A DNA stretch of 33,737 nt, taken from Desulfobacterales bacterium. GTDB taxonomy: Bacteria > Desulfobacterota > Desulfobacteria > Desulfobacterales > JAFDDL01. Shown here one piece after another: positions 20,160 through 28,639 of this stretch. The notes below the pieces were generated by a model. That model did no database searches. It was not told the origin of the DNA and saw only the letters and a program-made list of their open reading frames with translations. A program made the position numbers and the translations under genes. The stretch lies in assembly GCA_034003325.1 (NCBI GenBank), contig JAVEYW010000001.1, positions 1-33,737 on the forward strand, read 5' to 3'. Numbering within the stretch: the stretch's first letter is position 1; the number at the start of each line of letters is the position of its first letter.

Positions 20160-20930
20160 TTAGACAACCGGTGTGCCTCCGCTCAAAAACGTCAATGCCT
20201 GATTTCTGTTTTCTATTTTATTGGCATCCTCCAGGCTGCCGATACTGAGCCCAGCATTAAATGCATCCTTTGTCAGGCGTAACCCGATTCTTGTCTTTGA
20301 GGTCATGTTTTTTGCCATTTCAAGGGCGGCCGGGAATAATGCCTCCCGTGAATACAGATGATTTACCAGTCCGATCCGATACGCCTCGTCCGCTAACACC
20401 CGTGATCCCGTCAGGCACATCTCTGCGGCTCGGCCCCATCCGACAATGCGCCACAAAAAATAACTCGATCCGAGATCCGCGCCGCTGAAACCGACATTGA
20501 TATACTGGGCGCAAAACATGACATCCTCGCTTGCCAGCCGAACATCGGATGCCATGGCAAATGACAAACCAGCGCCCATGCAAGGCCCGTGCACGGCGGC
20601 AATGACCGGTTGCGGACAGGTCCGCATTGCCCGTATGACCGATGAAAATCTGGCCTGCACATTGTAGATATGCTCTGTGAGAGCCTCTTTCGTTGCAGGG
20701 CCTTCGCCGGTTTCCGAAGTTTGCTTCACATCAAAACCGGAGCAGAATCCTTTTTCCCCAGCCCCTCTGATAATAATGACGCGAGCCTTATAATCTTCCT
20801 GCCGATCGTGCCAGAACCTGACCAATTCGTCCATCATGGTGTGATCAACCGCGTTCACCCGATTCGGACGGTTGAACGTCAAAATACCGATATCATCCTG
20901 CACCTCGTAAATAAGCGTCTGGTAGTCCAT
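20160..20930 (-). CDS. crotonase (enoyl-CoA hydratase/isomerase) family protein, atypical active site
   Basis: The 256-aa length and fold motifs (DDIGILTFNRPNRVNAVDHTM, GAGEKGFCSGFDVK, PVIAAVHGPCMGAGLSFAMASDVRLAS, ADEAYRIGLVNHL) place it in the CoA-thioester crotonase family, cytoplasmic. The oxyanion loops look intact. However, the two catalytic glutamates of rat enoyl-CoA hydratase (E144 in GGGCEL, E164 in QPE) align with S123 and Y143 here. A downstream SGADLG supplies D152, seen in a crotonase subgroup with SG-x-D-x-G. It is therefore unlikely to be a standard hydratase, and the substrate is unknown. A strong ribosome binding site AAGGAGG precedes the ATG. It stands alone on its strand and is divergent from the WYL gene. 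Confidence 0.88.
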   Translation of the reverse strand: MDYQTLIYEVQDDIGILTFNRPNRVNAVDHTMMDELVRFWHDRQEDYKARVIIIRGAGEKGFCSGFDVKQTSETGEGPATKEALTEHIYNVQARFSSVIRAMRTCPQPVIAAVHGPCMGAGLSFAMASDVRLASEDVMFCAQYINVGFSGADLGSSYFLWRIVGWGRAAEMCLTGSRVLADEAYRIGLVNHLYSREALFPAALEMAKNMTSKTRIGLRLTKDAFNAGLSIGSLEDANKIENRNQALTFLSGGTPVV

Positions 20931-21020
20931 ATTTTTTCCTCCTTAAAAAAGATCTATCGGCGGAATACACACCATTCGGCAAACCTCCGCACCTTTAACG
21001 ATTTGTGTTTACATTCCCGG

Positions 21021-21047
21021 ATTATATAAATCAAACCGATTTCTCAA
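21021..21047 (-). promoter_or_regulatory. possible promoter of the crotonase-family gene
   Basis: The minus strand has a perfect -10 TATAAT (21021-21026) with TTGAGA (21042-21047) 15 bp away, which is shorter than ideal. It lies about 90 bp upstream of the crotonase start in the 353-bp divergent gap (20931-21283). Confidence 0.45.
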
Positions 21048-21214
21048 GCTTTTTCACACCCTGTGGCCTTTTTGGAAAGAATGAAGAAGATGCGTGACAT
21101 ATTCTAATTCTCCGCCGATCAACAAAGGCGTTGTCTCGATCCGCGGTGAAAAATAACTTGATTGATCCGCATTCAATTACTAAATTCACCCCGATACGAC
21201 GCCTCACCGGAAAC

Positions 21215-21228
21215 ATGATTCGAATCAT
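21215..21228. promoter_or_regulatory. 14-bp perfect palindrome upstream of the WYL gene, candidate operator
   Basis: ATGATTCGAATCAT is its own reverse complement and lies 55 bp before the WYL start. A perfect 14-bp palindrome in a promoter gap next to a regulator gene often marks an autoregulatory site, but no binding evidence exists here. A weak TTGTCT-17-TAACTT promoter lies further upstream on the plus strand. Confidence 0.4.
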
Positions 21229-21283
21229 TTCGCTCCATTTTACCCAACAGCTCCATCAAATCAATCAAAGGGGAAGATTCAAC

Positions 21284-22255
21284 ATGGGAACAACGGCCAC
21301 CCTGGAACGTATGTTCTGGTTTGATGATCAAGTCCGGAGAAAACGCTACCCCAACGCCACAAAACTGGCGGAACGCTTTGAGATATCGACAAAAACAGCG
21401 CAACGATGCATTGAAGCCATGGGCAATCGCTTCTATGCCCCACTCCAATATATTTCAACTGAAAAAGGCTATATTTACACAGACAATTCCTTTAACTTAC
21501 CGCATTTTCAAATCAGCCAGGAGGAAATTTTATCCATCCTGCTGGCAAGAAGTCTTCTTTCCAAAACCGCCGGCGGCGCTATCAGTCGGGCGATGGGCCG
21601 ATTTATCCGAAAACTGCTTATCGAAGCCGGAAAGTTAGGGGTTGAAGCAGGCCGCATGGATCAACTGTTTTCAGCCGCATGGACCGGACATGCCCCGGCC
21701 CCTCCGGAAACCTTTCGGCAGGTCGCCCAATCGCTTCTGATTTCAAGAAGACTATCGTTCACCTATTGCTCCCCTGGAAACAACCAGGCCACCGAGCGGA
21801 CCGTGGAACCCCATCACCTTCAATATTACATGGCTTCCTGGGTGCTCACCGCCCATTGTCTCGTGCGCAACGAATGGCGAAAATTCTATCTTTCCCGTAT
21901 GGATTCCGTCCGATTGCGAGAAGAACCTTTCACCCCGAAACCACCCCGGGAGTGGAAAAACATGGTGGACAGGGCTTTCGGGATTTTTCAGGGAAAAGAG
22001 CCCGTCCGCGTCGTCTTGCATTTTTCTCCCTTTCGGGCGCGATGGATCAAAGAGCAGCTCTGGCATCCGGATCAGGAAACGGTGGAACTTGGGGACGGCG
22101 GCCTGGAACTACGCCTCCCGGTTGCGGATTTCAGGGAAATCAAAATGAAGATCCTCCAGTTCGGGGCGGATGTGACGGTCATCGCCCCCGAAGAATTGAA
22201 AGGGGAAATCCAGGCTGAGATTCGCGCCATGACCCGGTTGTATCCGGCCGGATGA
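21284..22255 (+). CDS. WYL-domain transcriptional regulator beside the cas operon
   Basis: WYL proteins are ligand-sensing regulators often found with CRISPR-Cas and other defence genes. The start at 21284 (MGTTATLERMFWFDDQVR, 323 aa) is chosen because AAAGGGGA precedes it and the helix-turn-helix begins right after; the frame is open 51 codons further upstream without domain content. In order: an N-terminal winged helix (NATKLAERFEISTKTAQRCIEAM), a WYL domain (about residues 145-215, LSFTYCSPG ... TVEPHHLQYYMASWVLTAHCLVRNEWRKFYLSRMDSVRL), and a C-terminal WCX-type domain (VRVVLHFSPFRARWIKEQLW ... MKILQFGADVTVIAPEEL). It lies 167 bp upstream of cas3 on the same strand and probably controls that operon. 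Confidence 0.9.
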   Translation: MGTTATLERMFWFDDQVRRKRYPNATKLAERFEISTKTAQRCIEAMGNRFYAPLQYISTEKGYIYTDNSFNLPHFQISQEEILSILLARSLLSKTAGGAISRAMGRFIRKLLIEAGKLGVEAGRMDQLFSAAWTGHAPAPPETFRQVAQSLLISRRLSFTYCSPGNNQATERTVEPHHLQYYMASWVLTAHCLVRNEWRKFYLSRMDSVRLREEPFTPKPPREWKNMVDRAFGIFQGKEPVRVVLHFSPFRARWIKEQLWHPDQETVELGDGGLELRLPVADFREIKMKILQFGADVTVIAPEELKGEIQAEIRAMTRLYPAG

Positions 22256-22270
22256 ACTTTTTTCGAACGG

Positions 22271-22303
22271 TATAATTTTTATTTAAGACATGGGACATGT
22301 TTT
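22271..22303 (+). promoter_or_regulatory. cas operon promoter with overlapping inverted repeat
   Basis: A perfect -10 TATAAT (22271-22276) has no recognisable -35 at 16-18 bp. About 10 bp downstream lies an inverted repeat, ACATG-GGA-CATGT (22288-22300), extendable to 8-bp arms with one mismatch (22285-22303). Its place just after the probable start suits a repressor operator, and the weak -35 suits regulated expression. The 120-bp leader that follows has a CGGGTT-GCAGT-AACCCG hairpin at 22371-22387. Confidence 0.5.
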
Positions 22304-22422
22304 GGGGGACTAGGTATGCTATGGTGATATCTCCATCAGAGAAAAGGTGAAAGAGGTGAATCAGGCCGACGGGTTGCAGTAACCCGCCGAGAAATAATTA
22401 CGCCCAATAAAGCGACTATCAG

Positions 22423-25140
22423 ATGAACAGAACAACTTATTTTAAAGAGGCATATAGACTCCTTACTGGCCATCAACGCTGCTTTCCCTGGCAGGAACGA
22501 GCTTTTGTTAAACTTGCAGACGGTGTGACGCCGCAAACAGTAAGCCTGCCCACCGGAACCGGGAAAACCTCTATTATAGTTCTCTGGTTGATTGCTCTGG
22601 CCTGGCAGGCTTCTCAAGGCGCGATACGCTTGCCGCGCAGGCTTGTTTGGGTAGTCAACCGCAGGGTGGTGGTGGATCAAGCGACGAATGAAGCAGACAA
22701 CATACTTGACAGACTCTCGAATCCGGCCTCTATTACCGATCCGAGCGGACGCTTAATGCTGGCGGATATAACACGGTATCTGGCCGAGCTATCCCTCCTC
22801 GGGAGGATGGGGAAAGCACCAATCGCGGTCAGTACCCTTCGGGGACAACTAGCTGACAACGGCGAGTGGAAACTCGATCCATCCCGACCGGCCATCATCA
22901 TCGGCACGGTGGACATGATCGGTAGCCGCCTTCTCTTTTCAGGTTATGGCGATGGCAAATACAAGCGGCCCCAGCACGCCGGCCTGCTCGGTCATGATGC
23001 CTGGATAGTGCTGGATGAAGCCCATCTCACCCCGGCCTTTGCGGAACTCCTATCGGCGATTCGGCATGAGCAACAGCAATTTTCAGCTTTTACACCGTGG
23101 CGCGTCTCCCTTCTCTCCGCCACTCAACGGATTGCCGAAACCGACAATTCGTTTACCCTCTCGCCGGAGGACGAGCAGAACGATGTTATCGGCAAACGGC
23201 TATGGGCAAAAAAAGCGCTTTGTATCCACGAATTGGATGAGAATACCGATGAATTGGATATCATAGCCCTACTGGGGTTACGTTACCGGGATGCTAAAAG
23301 ACGGGTTTTGATTTTCGTCAAATCACCTGAAAGCGCCATCAAACTGACAGAACGGATACGCAAGGAAGTCGGCGCCCAAACAGTTCGCGTCCTAACAGGC
23401 ACTCAACGTGGTCACGAACGAGACTCCCTGGTCGTAGATCCAATATTTTTAGGGTTTCGCTCCAGCTCGGCCCGCCAACGGCCAGAGAAAACTCATTACC
23501 TCATTGCCACAGCCGCAGGTGAGGTTGGCGCCGACTTGGACGCCGATCATCTGGTCTGCGACCTCACAACCCTGGACAGCCTGATCCAACGGTTCGGACG
23601 GGTGAACCGGCTTGGTTTTGGTGAGTCCAGCGTCGATCTGGTCGTCTCCGGTAGAGAAGAAAAAAACGAAAAAGAGAAGACCCGGCTCGCAGCCACTTTG
23701 GAATACCTCAAGACGATGCAACATGAAATGGGAGCGTTCGCCCTCAGTCCGGCGGCTATGGTCAATGCGCCTTCTGCAGCTTTCTCTGATGTGCCGGCCA
23801 CCGTCCCTTTGGCCCGGCACTGGTTGGATATGTGGTCCCTGACCTCAATTTCGAATACAGCCTGGCCGGACCGGCCCGAGGTCTCCTCCTGGCTCCATGG
23901 GGTCGTGGAGAACCTGCCGGAGACTTGGGTGGTGTGGCGTGATGATATCGAATGGCTTGGAAGACCGGACAAGGTGCTGGCGGAGGATTGCGCCAAAGCG
24001 ATAGATGTTTACCCCATTCTTCCCAACGAACAGCTTCGTGACAGCACCGGCAGGGTTCGGGAAAAACTTAAAAAGCTGGCTCAACAAGGACACAATGCCG
24101 TCCTTCCCGTCATCCTGTTGCATGCGGATGGAAGCATTGCCTGGCGGGGAACGCTTGAAGCCCTGCTTGCTGAAGTGGAGAAAGGTCAGGCCAAATTATC
24201 ATTCGCCACGGTTTTGTTGCCAAGCTCAGCCGGCGGGCTGAACGAGACCGGTCTTTTCGAACCGCGTTCCGAGCTGCGCCTTGATCTTGATGTGGCAGAT
24301 CGTAGGCAACAGCGTCGCCGTTTTTATGCCTATTGTGATGAAACCGGGTGGAAGGCATCCCCAGGCGTAACGGTTGGCGACAAGCCAGAATATGTGGCCA
24401 TCAACCGCTTGGAACTGATCTTCACGATTGCCAAAGCTGAAAACATGAAGCCCTTGGTCATGGTACCCTTGGACGAGGCGCGTGGAGACGACCAGGCGGA
24501 AGCCGGCAACGAGAGGTGCCTGCTTTATTTTGCTGCCGCCACTTTTGTTGGCCAAACCCATGCTAACTCCTTCAGTGCACCCCTGCCTCAAGCCCTAAAC
24601 GAACATAATCACCAGGTCGGACGAGTGGCCGGGATCCTTGTGGAATCCCTCGCCGCCACGAGTGACAATGCTGATGGGTTACGAGAATTAGCCGAAGTTC
24701 TCAAAATAGCTGGCAATAGTCATGACACCGGCAAGGGCCGTACCTGCTGGCAGCAAGCCATCGGGAATCAAGACCTCTCCACGCCCCTTGCCAAATCCGG
24801 CCACAACCGGTTCAACCTGCGGCTTAACCGAAAATACCGCCATGAATTCGGCTCGCTGTTGGATAGCGAGAAGGCACTTGGCCCTGCACAACCCAACCGG
24901 GAACTAATCCTCCATCTCCTGGCAAGCCATCATGGTCACGCCAGGCCGCATTTCATGGAGTATCATTTTGATCGGGAGTCCGCCCTTACATCCTGCCAGG
25001 AGGCTGCGTTACAGGCCATCCAGCGTTTTGGCCATCTTCAGGCCCGCCATGGCTGGTGGGGACTGGCTTATATCGAAGCCCTCCTCAAGGCAGCGGATGC
25101 CCTGGTATCCGCCGACATCAATGAAGGAAACATACTATGA
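22423..25140 (+). CDS. cas3: type I-G CRISPR-associated helicase-nuclease Cas3
   Basis: Cas3 is recruited by Cascade to unwind and shred target DNA. The 905-aa protein has the helicase first: Walker A PTGTGKT (residues 43-49), Walker B D198-E-A-H201, LLSATQ, and motif VI LIQRFGRVNRLG. The HD nuclease lies at the C-terminus, with H767-D768 in NSHDTGKGR and a further histidine pair in LLASHHGHARPHF. Helicase-then-HD order is characteristic of I-G (formerly I-U) Cas3; most other type I Cas3 proteins have HD first. No good ribosome binding site precedes the ATG. Its stop overlaps the csb3 start (ATGA), so the genes are coupled. No inactivating changes are visible. Confidence 0.95.
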   Translation: MNRTTYFKEAYRLLTGHQRCFPWQERAFVKLADGVTPQTVSLPTGTGKTSIIVLWLIALAWQASQGAIRLPRRLVWVVNRRVVVDQATNEADNILDRLSNPASITDPSGRLMLADITRYLAELSLLGRMGKAPIAVSTLRGQLADNGEWKLDPSRPAIIIGTVDMIGSRLLFSGYGDGKYKRPQHAGLLGHDAWIVLDEAHLTPAFAELLSAIRHEQQQFSAFTPWRVSLLSATQRIAETDNSFTLSPEDEQNDVIGKRLWAKKALCIHELDENTDELDIIALLGLRYRDAKRRVLIFVKSPESAIKLTERIRKEVGAQTVRVLTGTQRGHERDSLVVDPIFLGFRSSSARQRPEKTHYLIATAAGEVGADLDADHLVCDLTTLDSLIQRFGRVNRLGFGESSVDLVVSGREEKNEKEKTRLAATLEYLKTMQHEMGAFALSPAAMVNAPSAAFSDVPATVPLARHWLDMWSLTSISNTAWPDRPEVSSWLHGVVENLPETWVVWRDDIEWLGRPDKVLAEDCAKAIDVYPILPNEQLRDSTGRVREKLKKLAQQGHNAVLPVILLHADGSIAWRGTLEALLAEVEKGQAKLSFATVLLPSSAGGLNETGLFEPRSELRLDLDVADRRQQRRRFYAYCDETGWKASPGVTVGDKPEYVAINRLELIFTIAKAENMKPLVMVPLDEARGDDQAEAGNERCLLYFAAATFVGQTHANSFSAPLPQALNEHNHQVGRVAGILVESLAATSDNADGLRELAEVLKIAGNSHDTGKGRTCWQQAIGNQDLSTPLAKSGHNRFNLRLNRKYRHEFGSLLDSEKALGPAQPNRELILHLLASHHGHARPHFMEYHFDRESALTSCQEAALQAIQRFGHLQARHGWWGLAYIEALLKAADALVSADINEGNIL

Positions 25141-25904
25141 CCAACTCGCAACCCTCCATTCACCTCGATCTCAACCCGCAAAACCCAGCCCAGTTTTTCG
25201 CATGCTGCGGCGTGTTTGAACTGGCGGCTATGTTCGCCAACGATGCGAGCGCCTCATTTCACTATGATCTTTTCCAGCCATATAAGGCCGATTTCGAGTT
25301 ATCGTATGCATCCAAGACATTGTGCGAGATCGTTACTCTGGTTAAACAAGCCACGCCGACAGCCATTGAGGAATCGGGGGAAGCCCCTGTTACTCTCAAC
25401 CTTTCCACTGAAAGCTCGCTACTGCTTGACTGGTGGTTGAAACCCGACCGGTCTGGAAAATCCAGGTTCAAGCTTTGGGCAGGAAACCAGACTACGGCCG
25501 GCCTTGTCAGAACCATGCTGGCCGCTTTACCAGATGATGCAGACAATACACTGTTCAGCGCCAACAAAAAACCCATGTCCGGGCGGTTTGGCCTCGATCC
25601 CCGTTCCGCCTGGAACACTCTTGATTTCGGCTCCTCAGTTAATGAGCAGGGCCGGGATGCATACACCTTCCCTGCGGCTGAGATGCTGTCCGCAATTGGC
25701 TTGCAAGGGTTTCGTCCGAGAAGACATCACGTACGAACTAGATACAAATACTATCTCTGGTCCAAGCCTCTCCACGTGGCAGCTGCCAGGGCCGCTGTTG
25801 CCGGGGCTCTTCCTATTGCCGGGCAGCTCTTTTCATTCACTGTCGAAAAACGAAGCGGGGCCTATTCCTGCTTTTCTTTTGCCAAACCCATCCAAGGAGA
25901 ATAA
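25137..25904 (+). CDS. csb3: type I-G Cascade subunit Csb3 (GSU0052-like, small Cas8-type protein)
   Basis: A 255-aa protein between Cas3 and Csb1, the place held by GSU0052/Csb3 (also called Cas8u2) in Geobacter sulfurreducens. It begins IHLDLNPQNPAQFFACCGVFELA, a segment that recurs at the start of several Cas8-type proteins, and has later conserved-looking blocks FKLWAGNQTTAGLV and RFGLDPRSAWNTLDFGSSVNEQ. It is far smaller than the Csx17 large subunit of other I-G systems, and no Csx17 gene is present. Family known, mechanism not: by position it should serve as the Cas8-like subunit for PAM reading or Cas3 recruitment. A good AAGGA ribosome binding site lies within the end of cas3. Confidence 0.82.
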   Translation: MTNSQPSIHLDLNPQNPAQFFACCGVFELAAMFANDASASFHYDLFQPYKADFELSYASKTLCEIVTLVKQATPTAIEESGEAPVTLNLSTESSLLLDWWLKPDRSGKSRFKLWAGNQTTAGLVRTMLAALPDDADNTLFSANKKPMSGRFGLDPRSAWNTLDFGSSVNEQGRDAYTFPAAEMLSAIGLQGFRPRRHHVRTRYKYYLWSKPLHVAAARAAVAGALPIAGQLFSFTVEKRSGAYSCFSFAKPIQGE

Positions 25905-25906
25905 CC

Positions 25907-27112
25907 ATGCCTGAAGAAATGGACATCAATCAGTTTGACCCATGGCTCGAAGACGACGGTTCCGGTCCCGCCGCCCTGGTTGTCATTGAACTATTGCAAC
26001 CCGCTGTTGAAGGCGAGACCGCGATTTTTCCCCCGACCTATGCCCCTGAGCTAGGAGCCAGCAACAAGAAAGCGGAATATGTCATAGATTCCCTGAGGGA
26101 CGGCCACAATGTTTGTCAGATAGATAGTGTCGGCTCCCAGGCGAACCGTCTTGAACCGATTTTCAAACAAGCTCCTTACGATAAACTGGTTCCCCAAGTC
26201 ACAGTCAAGGTCGCAGAAGGCCAAGAGGTGAATCTCCTCGATGCTGGACACCGGGCAGCGGATGCTATTGTGCGTTTTTCGAGCCTGCATGAAGAGGTTG
26301 CATCTGCTTTCGATGCATGGCTTAAGGGCGACGCCTCCGAGCTGGCTGTTATTGCACCGACTTCATTGTTGTTCGGCGCCTGGGATTCCCGGGGAACTCA
26401 GGCCAAGGCCCCACGCATTCTTTCATCCACAATTCGAGCCTATGATGTTGAATTCCTTTCGCGCAGTGCCACATATATCCCAGCTGTAGATTATGTCGAG
26501 CTTGGCCTGATTCCTGAGGAACTTGCCGAAAAGCAAAAGGGAGAGAAACGCACGGACAGCCAGCTCGGGTTTGTCCATGCGAATGCATCCCGAGTTCTTG
26601 GCGGGATACTTGTCCGCGGGGAAATCCGGCGAGAGGCAATCCTGAATCTTGTATCCCTTCGGGCGCTTGGTGCGGTGGATGAAAAAGGTTCTCTTGATAA
26701 GCAGAAGACAATGATCCTGCGGCGCTACATCCTTGGCCTTGGTCTCGTGGCCCTTACCAAACCAATGATTCATAATCTTCGACAAGGCTGCCTGCTGGTG
26801 GGCATCGAAGACAAGCAAGCTTCCTGGAAATTGGTTTATGCCACTGGGAAACGGAAGGAGTTTTTACTGGAACATTCCTGCGCGACGGATTTTGCAGAAA
26901 AGGCCACAGTTGCTTTCCTTGGAGCCTTTCCATCTGTGAAATCGAGCGAGGAAGATTACTTCAAGCCAGTCTCCGGACATTTTGACTCAAAACTTGCGAA
27001 GGCTGCGGCAGACGAAAAAACAGCCAGGAAAGAAGCGGCCAAAACCAAAAAGGGGCGCGTGAAGGGGGGCGTCCTTGAAGCGGCGCAAGCCCAACCGGAG
27101 TCAGCCCAATGA
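25907..27112 (+). CDS. csb1: type I-G Cas7 backbone subunit Csb1
   Basis: Csb1 (GSU0053 family) is the Cas7-type protein that polymerises along crRNA in Cascade. The 401-aa protein carries the family block SLLFGAWDSRGTQAKAPRILSSTIRAYDVEFL (about residues 148-180). The C-terminal 35 residues are Lys/Ala-rich (ADEKTARKEAAKTKKGRVKGG) and look disordered, possibly an RNA-binding tail. A strong ribosome binding site AAGGAG lies 8 nt upstream. The stop overlaps the csb2 start by 4 bases. Confidence 0.92.
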   Translation: MPEEMDINQFDPWLEDDGSGPAALVVIELLQPAVEGETAIFPPTYAPELGASNKKAEYVIDSLRDGHNVCQIDSVGSQANRLEPIFKQAPYDKLVPQVTVKVAEGQEVNLLDAGHRAADAIVRFSSLHEEVASAFDAWLKGDASELAVIAPTSLLFGAWDSRGTQAKAPRILSSTIRAYDVEFLSRSATYIPAVDYVELGLIPEELAEKQKGEKRTDSQLGFVHANASRVLGGILVRGEIRREAILNLVSLRALGAVDEKGSLDKQKTMILRRYILGLGLVALTKPMIHNLRQGCLLVGIEDKQASWKLVYATGKRKEFLLEHSCATDFAEKATVAFLGAFPSVKSSEEDYFKPVSGHFDSKLAKAAADEKTARKEAAKTKKGRVKGGVLEAAQAQPESAQ

Positions 27113-28605
27113 AAGCGCAACTTCGCATCACAGTTCGTTTTCTCCAAGGGCGTTATCACGGTGACGACTGGCCGCCTTCACCCGTCAGGCTGTTTCAGGC
27201 GATGGTGGCAGGGGCGAATATGGGGTGCCGGAGGCTTGAATGGCCAAAATCACGCGCGGCCCTTGCCTGGTTCGAGCATCTGCCCTCTCCATCGATTGTT
27301 GTCCCTGGGACGGTCAAGGGTTTCGCTTACAAGTCCTACGCACCCAACAACGACAGCGATGCACGAAAGGTGGTGGAACTGGTCCGACAGGGGAGACCCT
27401 TATCGGATGCAATGCGCGAGGAGGCCATGATCACCACTAAGCACTATTGGCCGCGCCTGATTGCAGAAGACGAACACACCGCCATCCATTATCTCTGGCA
27501 CCTCCCTGTGCCGATGACGGATTCGGATCGGGGTAACGCCGAACAGGTTTGCAAACTGGCGCACGGTCTGGTGGCTTTGGGCTGGGGTATTGACGTGGCC
27601 ATCGGCGAAGGGCGGGTGGTCCCGGAATCCTCTCCGTTGCCAAGAGGTGATTATTACATTCCGACTCAGGGCCACGGGCCTCATGTCCTCAAAACACCGG
27701 GGGAGGGTTTTCTCGTGGATCTGGAACGTGCTTACGATGCCTTCAAAAATAGAATTTTTGGCAAGGCCGTGGACACGGACACTCGCCCCCGCTCCTTCCG
27801 CCCAGTTTGTTACCGAGTCGAAGGCGAAAGTCTGAGCAGGATGTGGGTGTCCTTTGATCTTATGGACGCGCAGGGTGAGGAGCGTCAATCATTCCGATGG
27901 GAAGACGGAATGTTGATTGCTGCCTGGATGCGCCATGCCGCCAGGAAGCGTTTTCTTCAAATTGAAGGCTGGGAGCAAAGCCGGGTTGATTCTTATGTCT
28001 GCGGACATACCGCCAAGGGTGAAGAAAATAACCGCCTCTCGTACGTCCCTCTGCCCAGCATCGGTCATGTCCATTCCGATGGCCGTTACCGCAGGGCATT
28101 GGTGGTATTGCCGTTTGATGATTTGAACGCCGAGGAAACCCCCGCCATCCTCTCGCGTATGGCTGGGGATTTGCTACAGGCGCAAAATATCGACGCACCC
28201 GTGGCTATGCTGGGCGGAGCAGACGTAGAGCGGGATAAAGTTCTTCCCCGCTATATCGGCCAGTCCACTGAGTGGCTGAGTGTCACGCCCGTGATACTCC
28301 ATGGCCGGGATTGTGAGGGCAAACATTTCCGCCCCAGAAAGGCCGAAAAGCTTCTTCTCCAAGCCCTTGTTGAATCTGGATACCCGGCTGATAATATTAT
28401 TGAATTCAGTTATCAACAGGCCCCGTTCTGGAGAGGGCCCGGTTCGGCAAAACAGACCTATGTGCCTCGCCACTTGAGCCATTGGCCCCGTTATCATGTC
28501 CGTGTGGTTTTCCGCAAGCATGTAAGTGGGCCGGTGTTGGCAGGAATCGGTCGGCACTATGGAATAGGGGTTTTCGCGATACCGAATGTAATGCAGGCTT
28601 ATTAA
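27109..28605 (+). CDS. csb2: type I-G Cas5-Cas6 fusion Csb2
   Basis: Csb2 (GSU0054 family) joins a Cas5 domain, which caps the crRNA 5' end, to a Cas6 domain, which cuts pre-crRNA in the repeat hairpin. The 498-aa protein begins with the Cas5-like LRITVRFLQGRYHGDDWPPSPVRLFQAMVAG. Its C-terminal end has the glycine-rich loop typical of Cas6, GPVLAGIGRHYGIGVFAIP. The repeat in the array has a strong 8-bp stem that such a Cas6 domain would recognise. Its start overlaps csb1 and it is the last gene before the inserted MNT/HEPN/AlbA block. A GGAG ribosome binding site is present. Catalytic residues of the Cas6 part cannot be assigned with confidence. Confidence 0.92.
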   Translation: MKAQLRITVRFLQGRYHGDDWPPSPVRLFQAMVAGANMGCRRLEWPKSRAALAWFEHLPSPSIVVPGTVKGFAYKSYAPNNDSDARKVVELVRQGRPLSDAMREEAMITTKHYWPRLIAEDEHTAIHYLWHLPVPMTDSDRGNAEQVCKLAHGLVALGWGIDVAIGEGRVVPESSPLPRGDYYIPTQGHGPHVLKTPGEGFLVDLERAYDAFKNRIFGKAVDTDTRPRSFRPVCYRVEGESLSRMWVSFDLMDAQGEERQSFRWEDGMLIAAWMRHAARKRFLQIEGWEQSRVDSYVCGHTAKGEENNRLSYVPLPSIGHVHSDGRYRRALVVLPFDDLNAEETPAILSRMAGDLLQAQNIDAPVAMLGGADVERDKVLPRYIGQSTEWLSVTPVILHGRDCEGKHFRPRKAEKLLLQALVESGYPADNIIEFSYQQAPFWRGPGSAKQTYVPRHLSHWPRYHVRVVFRKHVSGPVLAGIGRHYGIGVFAIPNVMQAY

Positions 28606-28606
28606 A

Positions 28607-28639
28607 GTCGTGCCGCGGGGAAGGCCCCGCTAACACGAC
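28607..28639 (+). terminator. double-stem hairpin directly after csb2
   Basis: Two nested perfect stems, GTCGTG (28607-28612) with CACGAC (28634-28639) and GCGGGG (28615-28620) with CCCCGC (28625-28630), enclose an AAGG loop, immediately after the csb2 stop. No U-tract follows, so it could be a weak or rho-assisted terminator or an mRNA-stabilising hairpin. A second inverted repeat, TTGCAAA/TTTGCAA (28669-28690), follows. The 175-bp gap to the next gene contains no other clear signal. Confidence 0.5.

Noticed and set aside
21679..22218. 179-codon frame inside the WYL gene
   Set aside because: It is an alternative frame of a gene with clear domain content; the composition (Arg, Gly, Pro-rich) is typical of a shadow frame.
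22242..22253. ATCCGGCCGGAT palindrome before a T run at the WYL stop, as a terminator
   Set aside because: The palindrome has no loop, leaving at most a 4-bp stem, and the T run is separated by GAAC; too weak to call.
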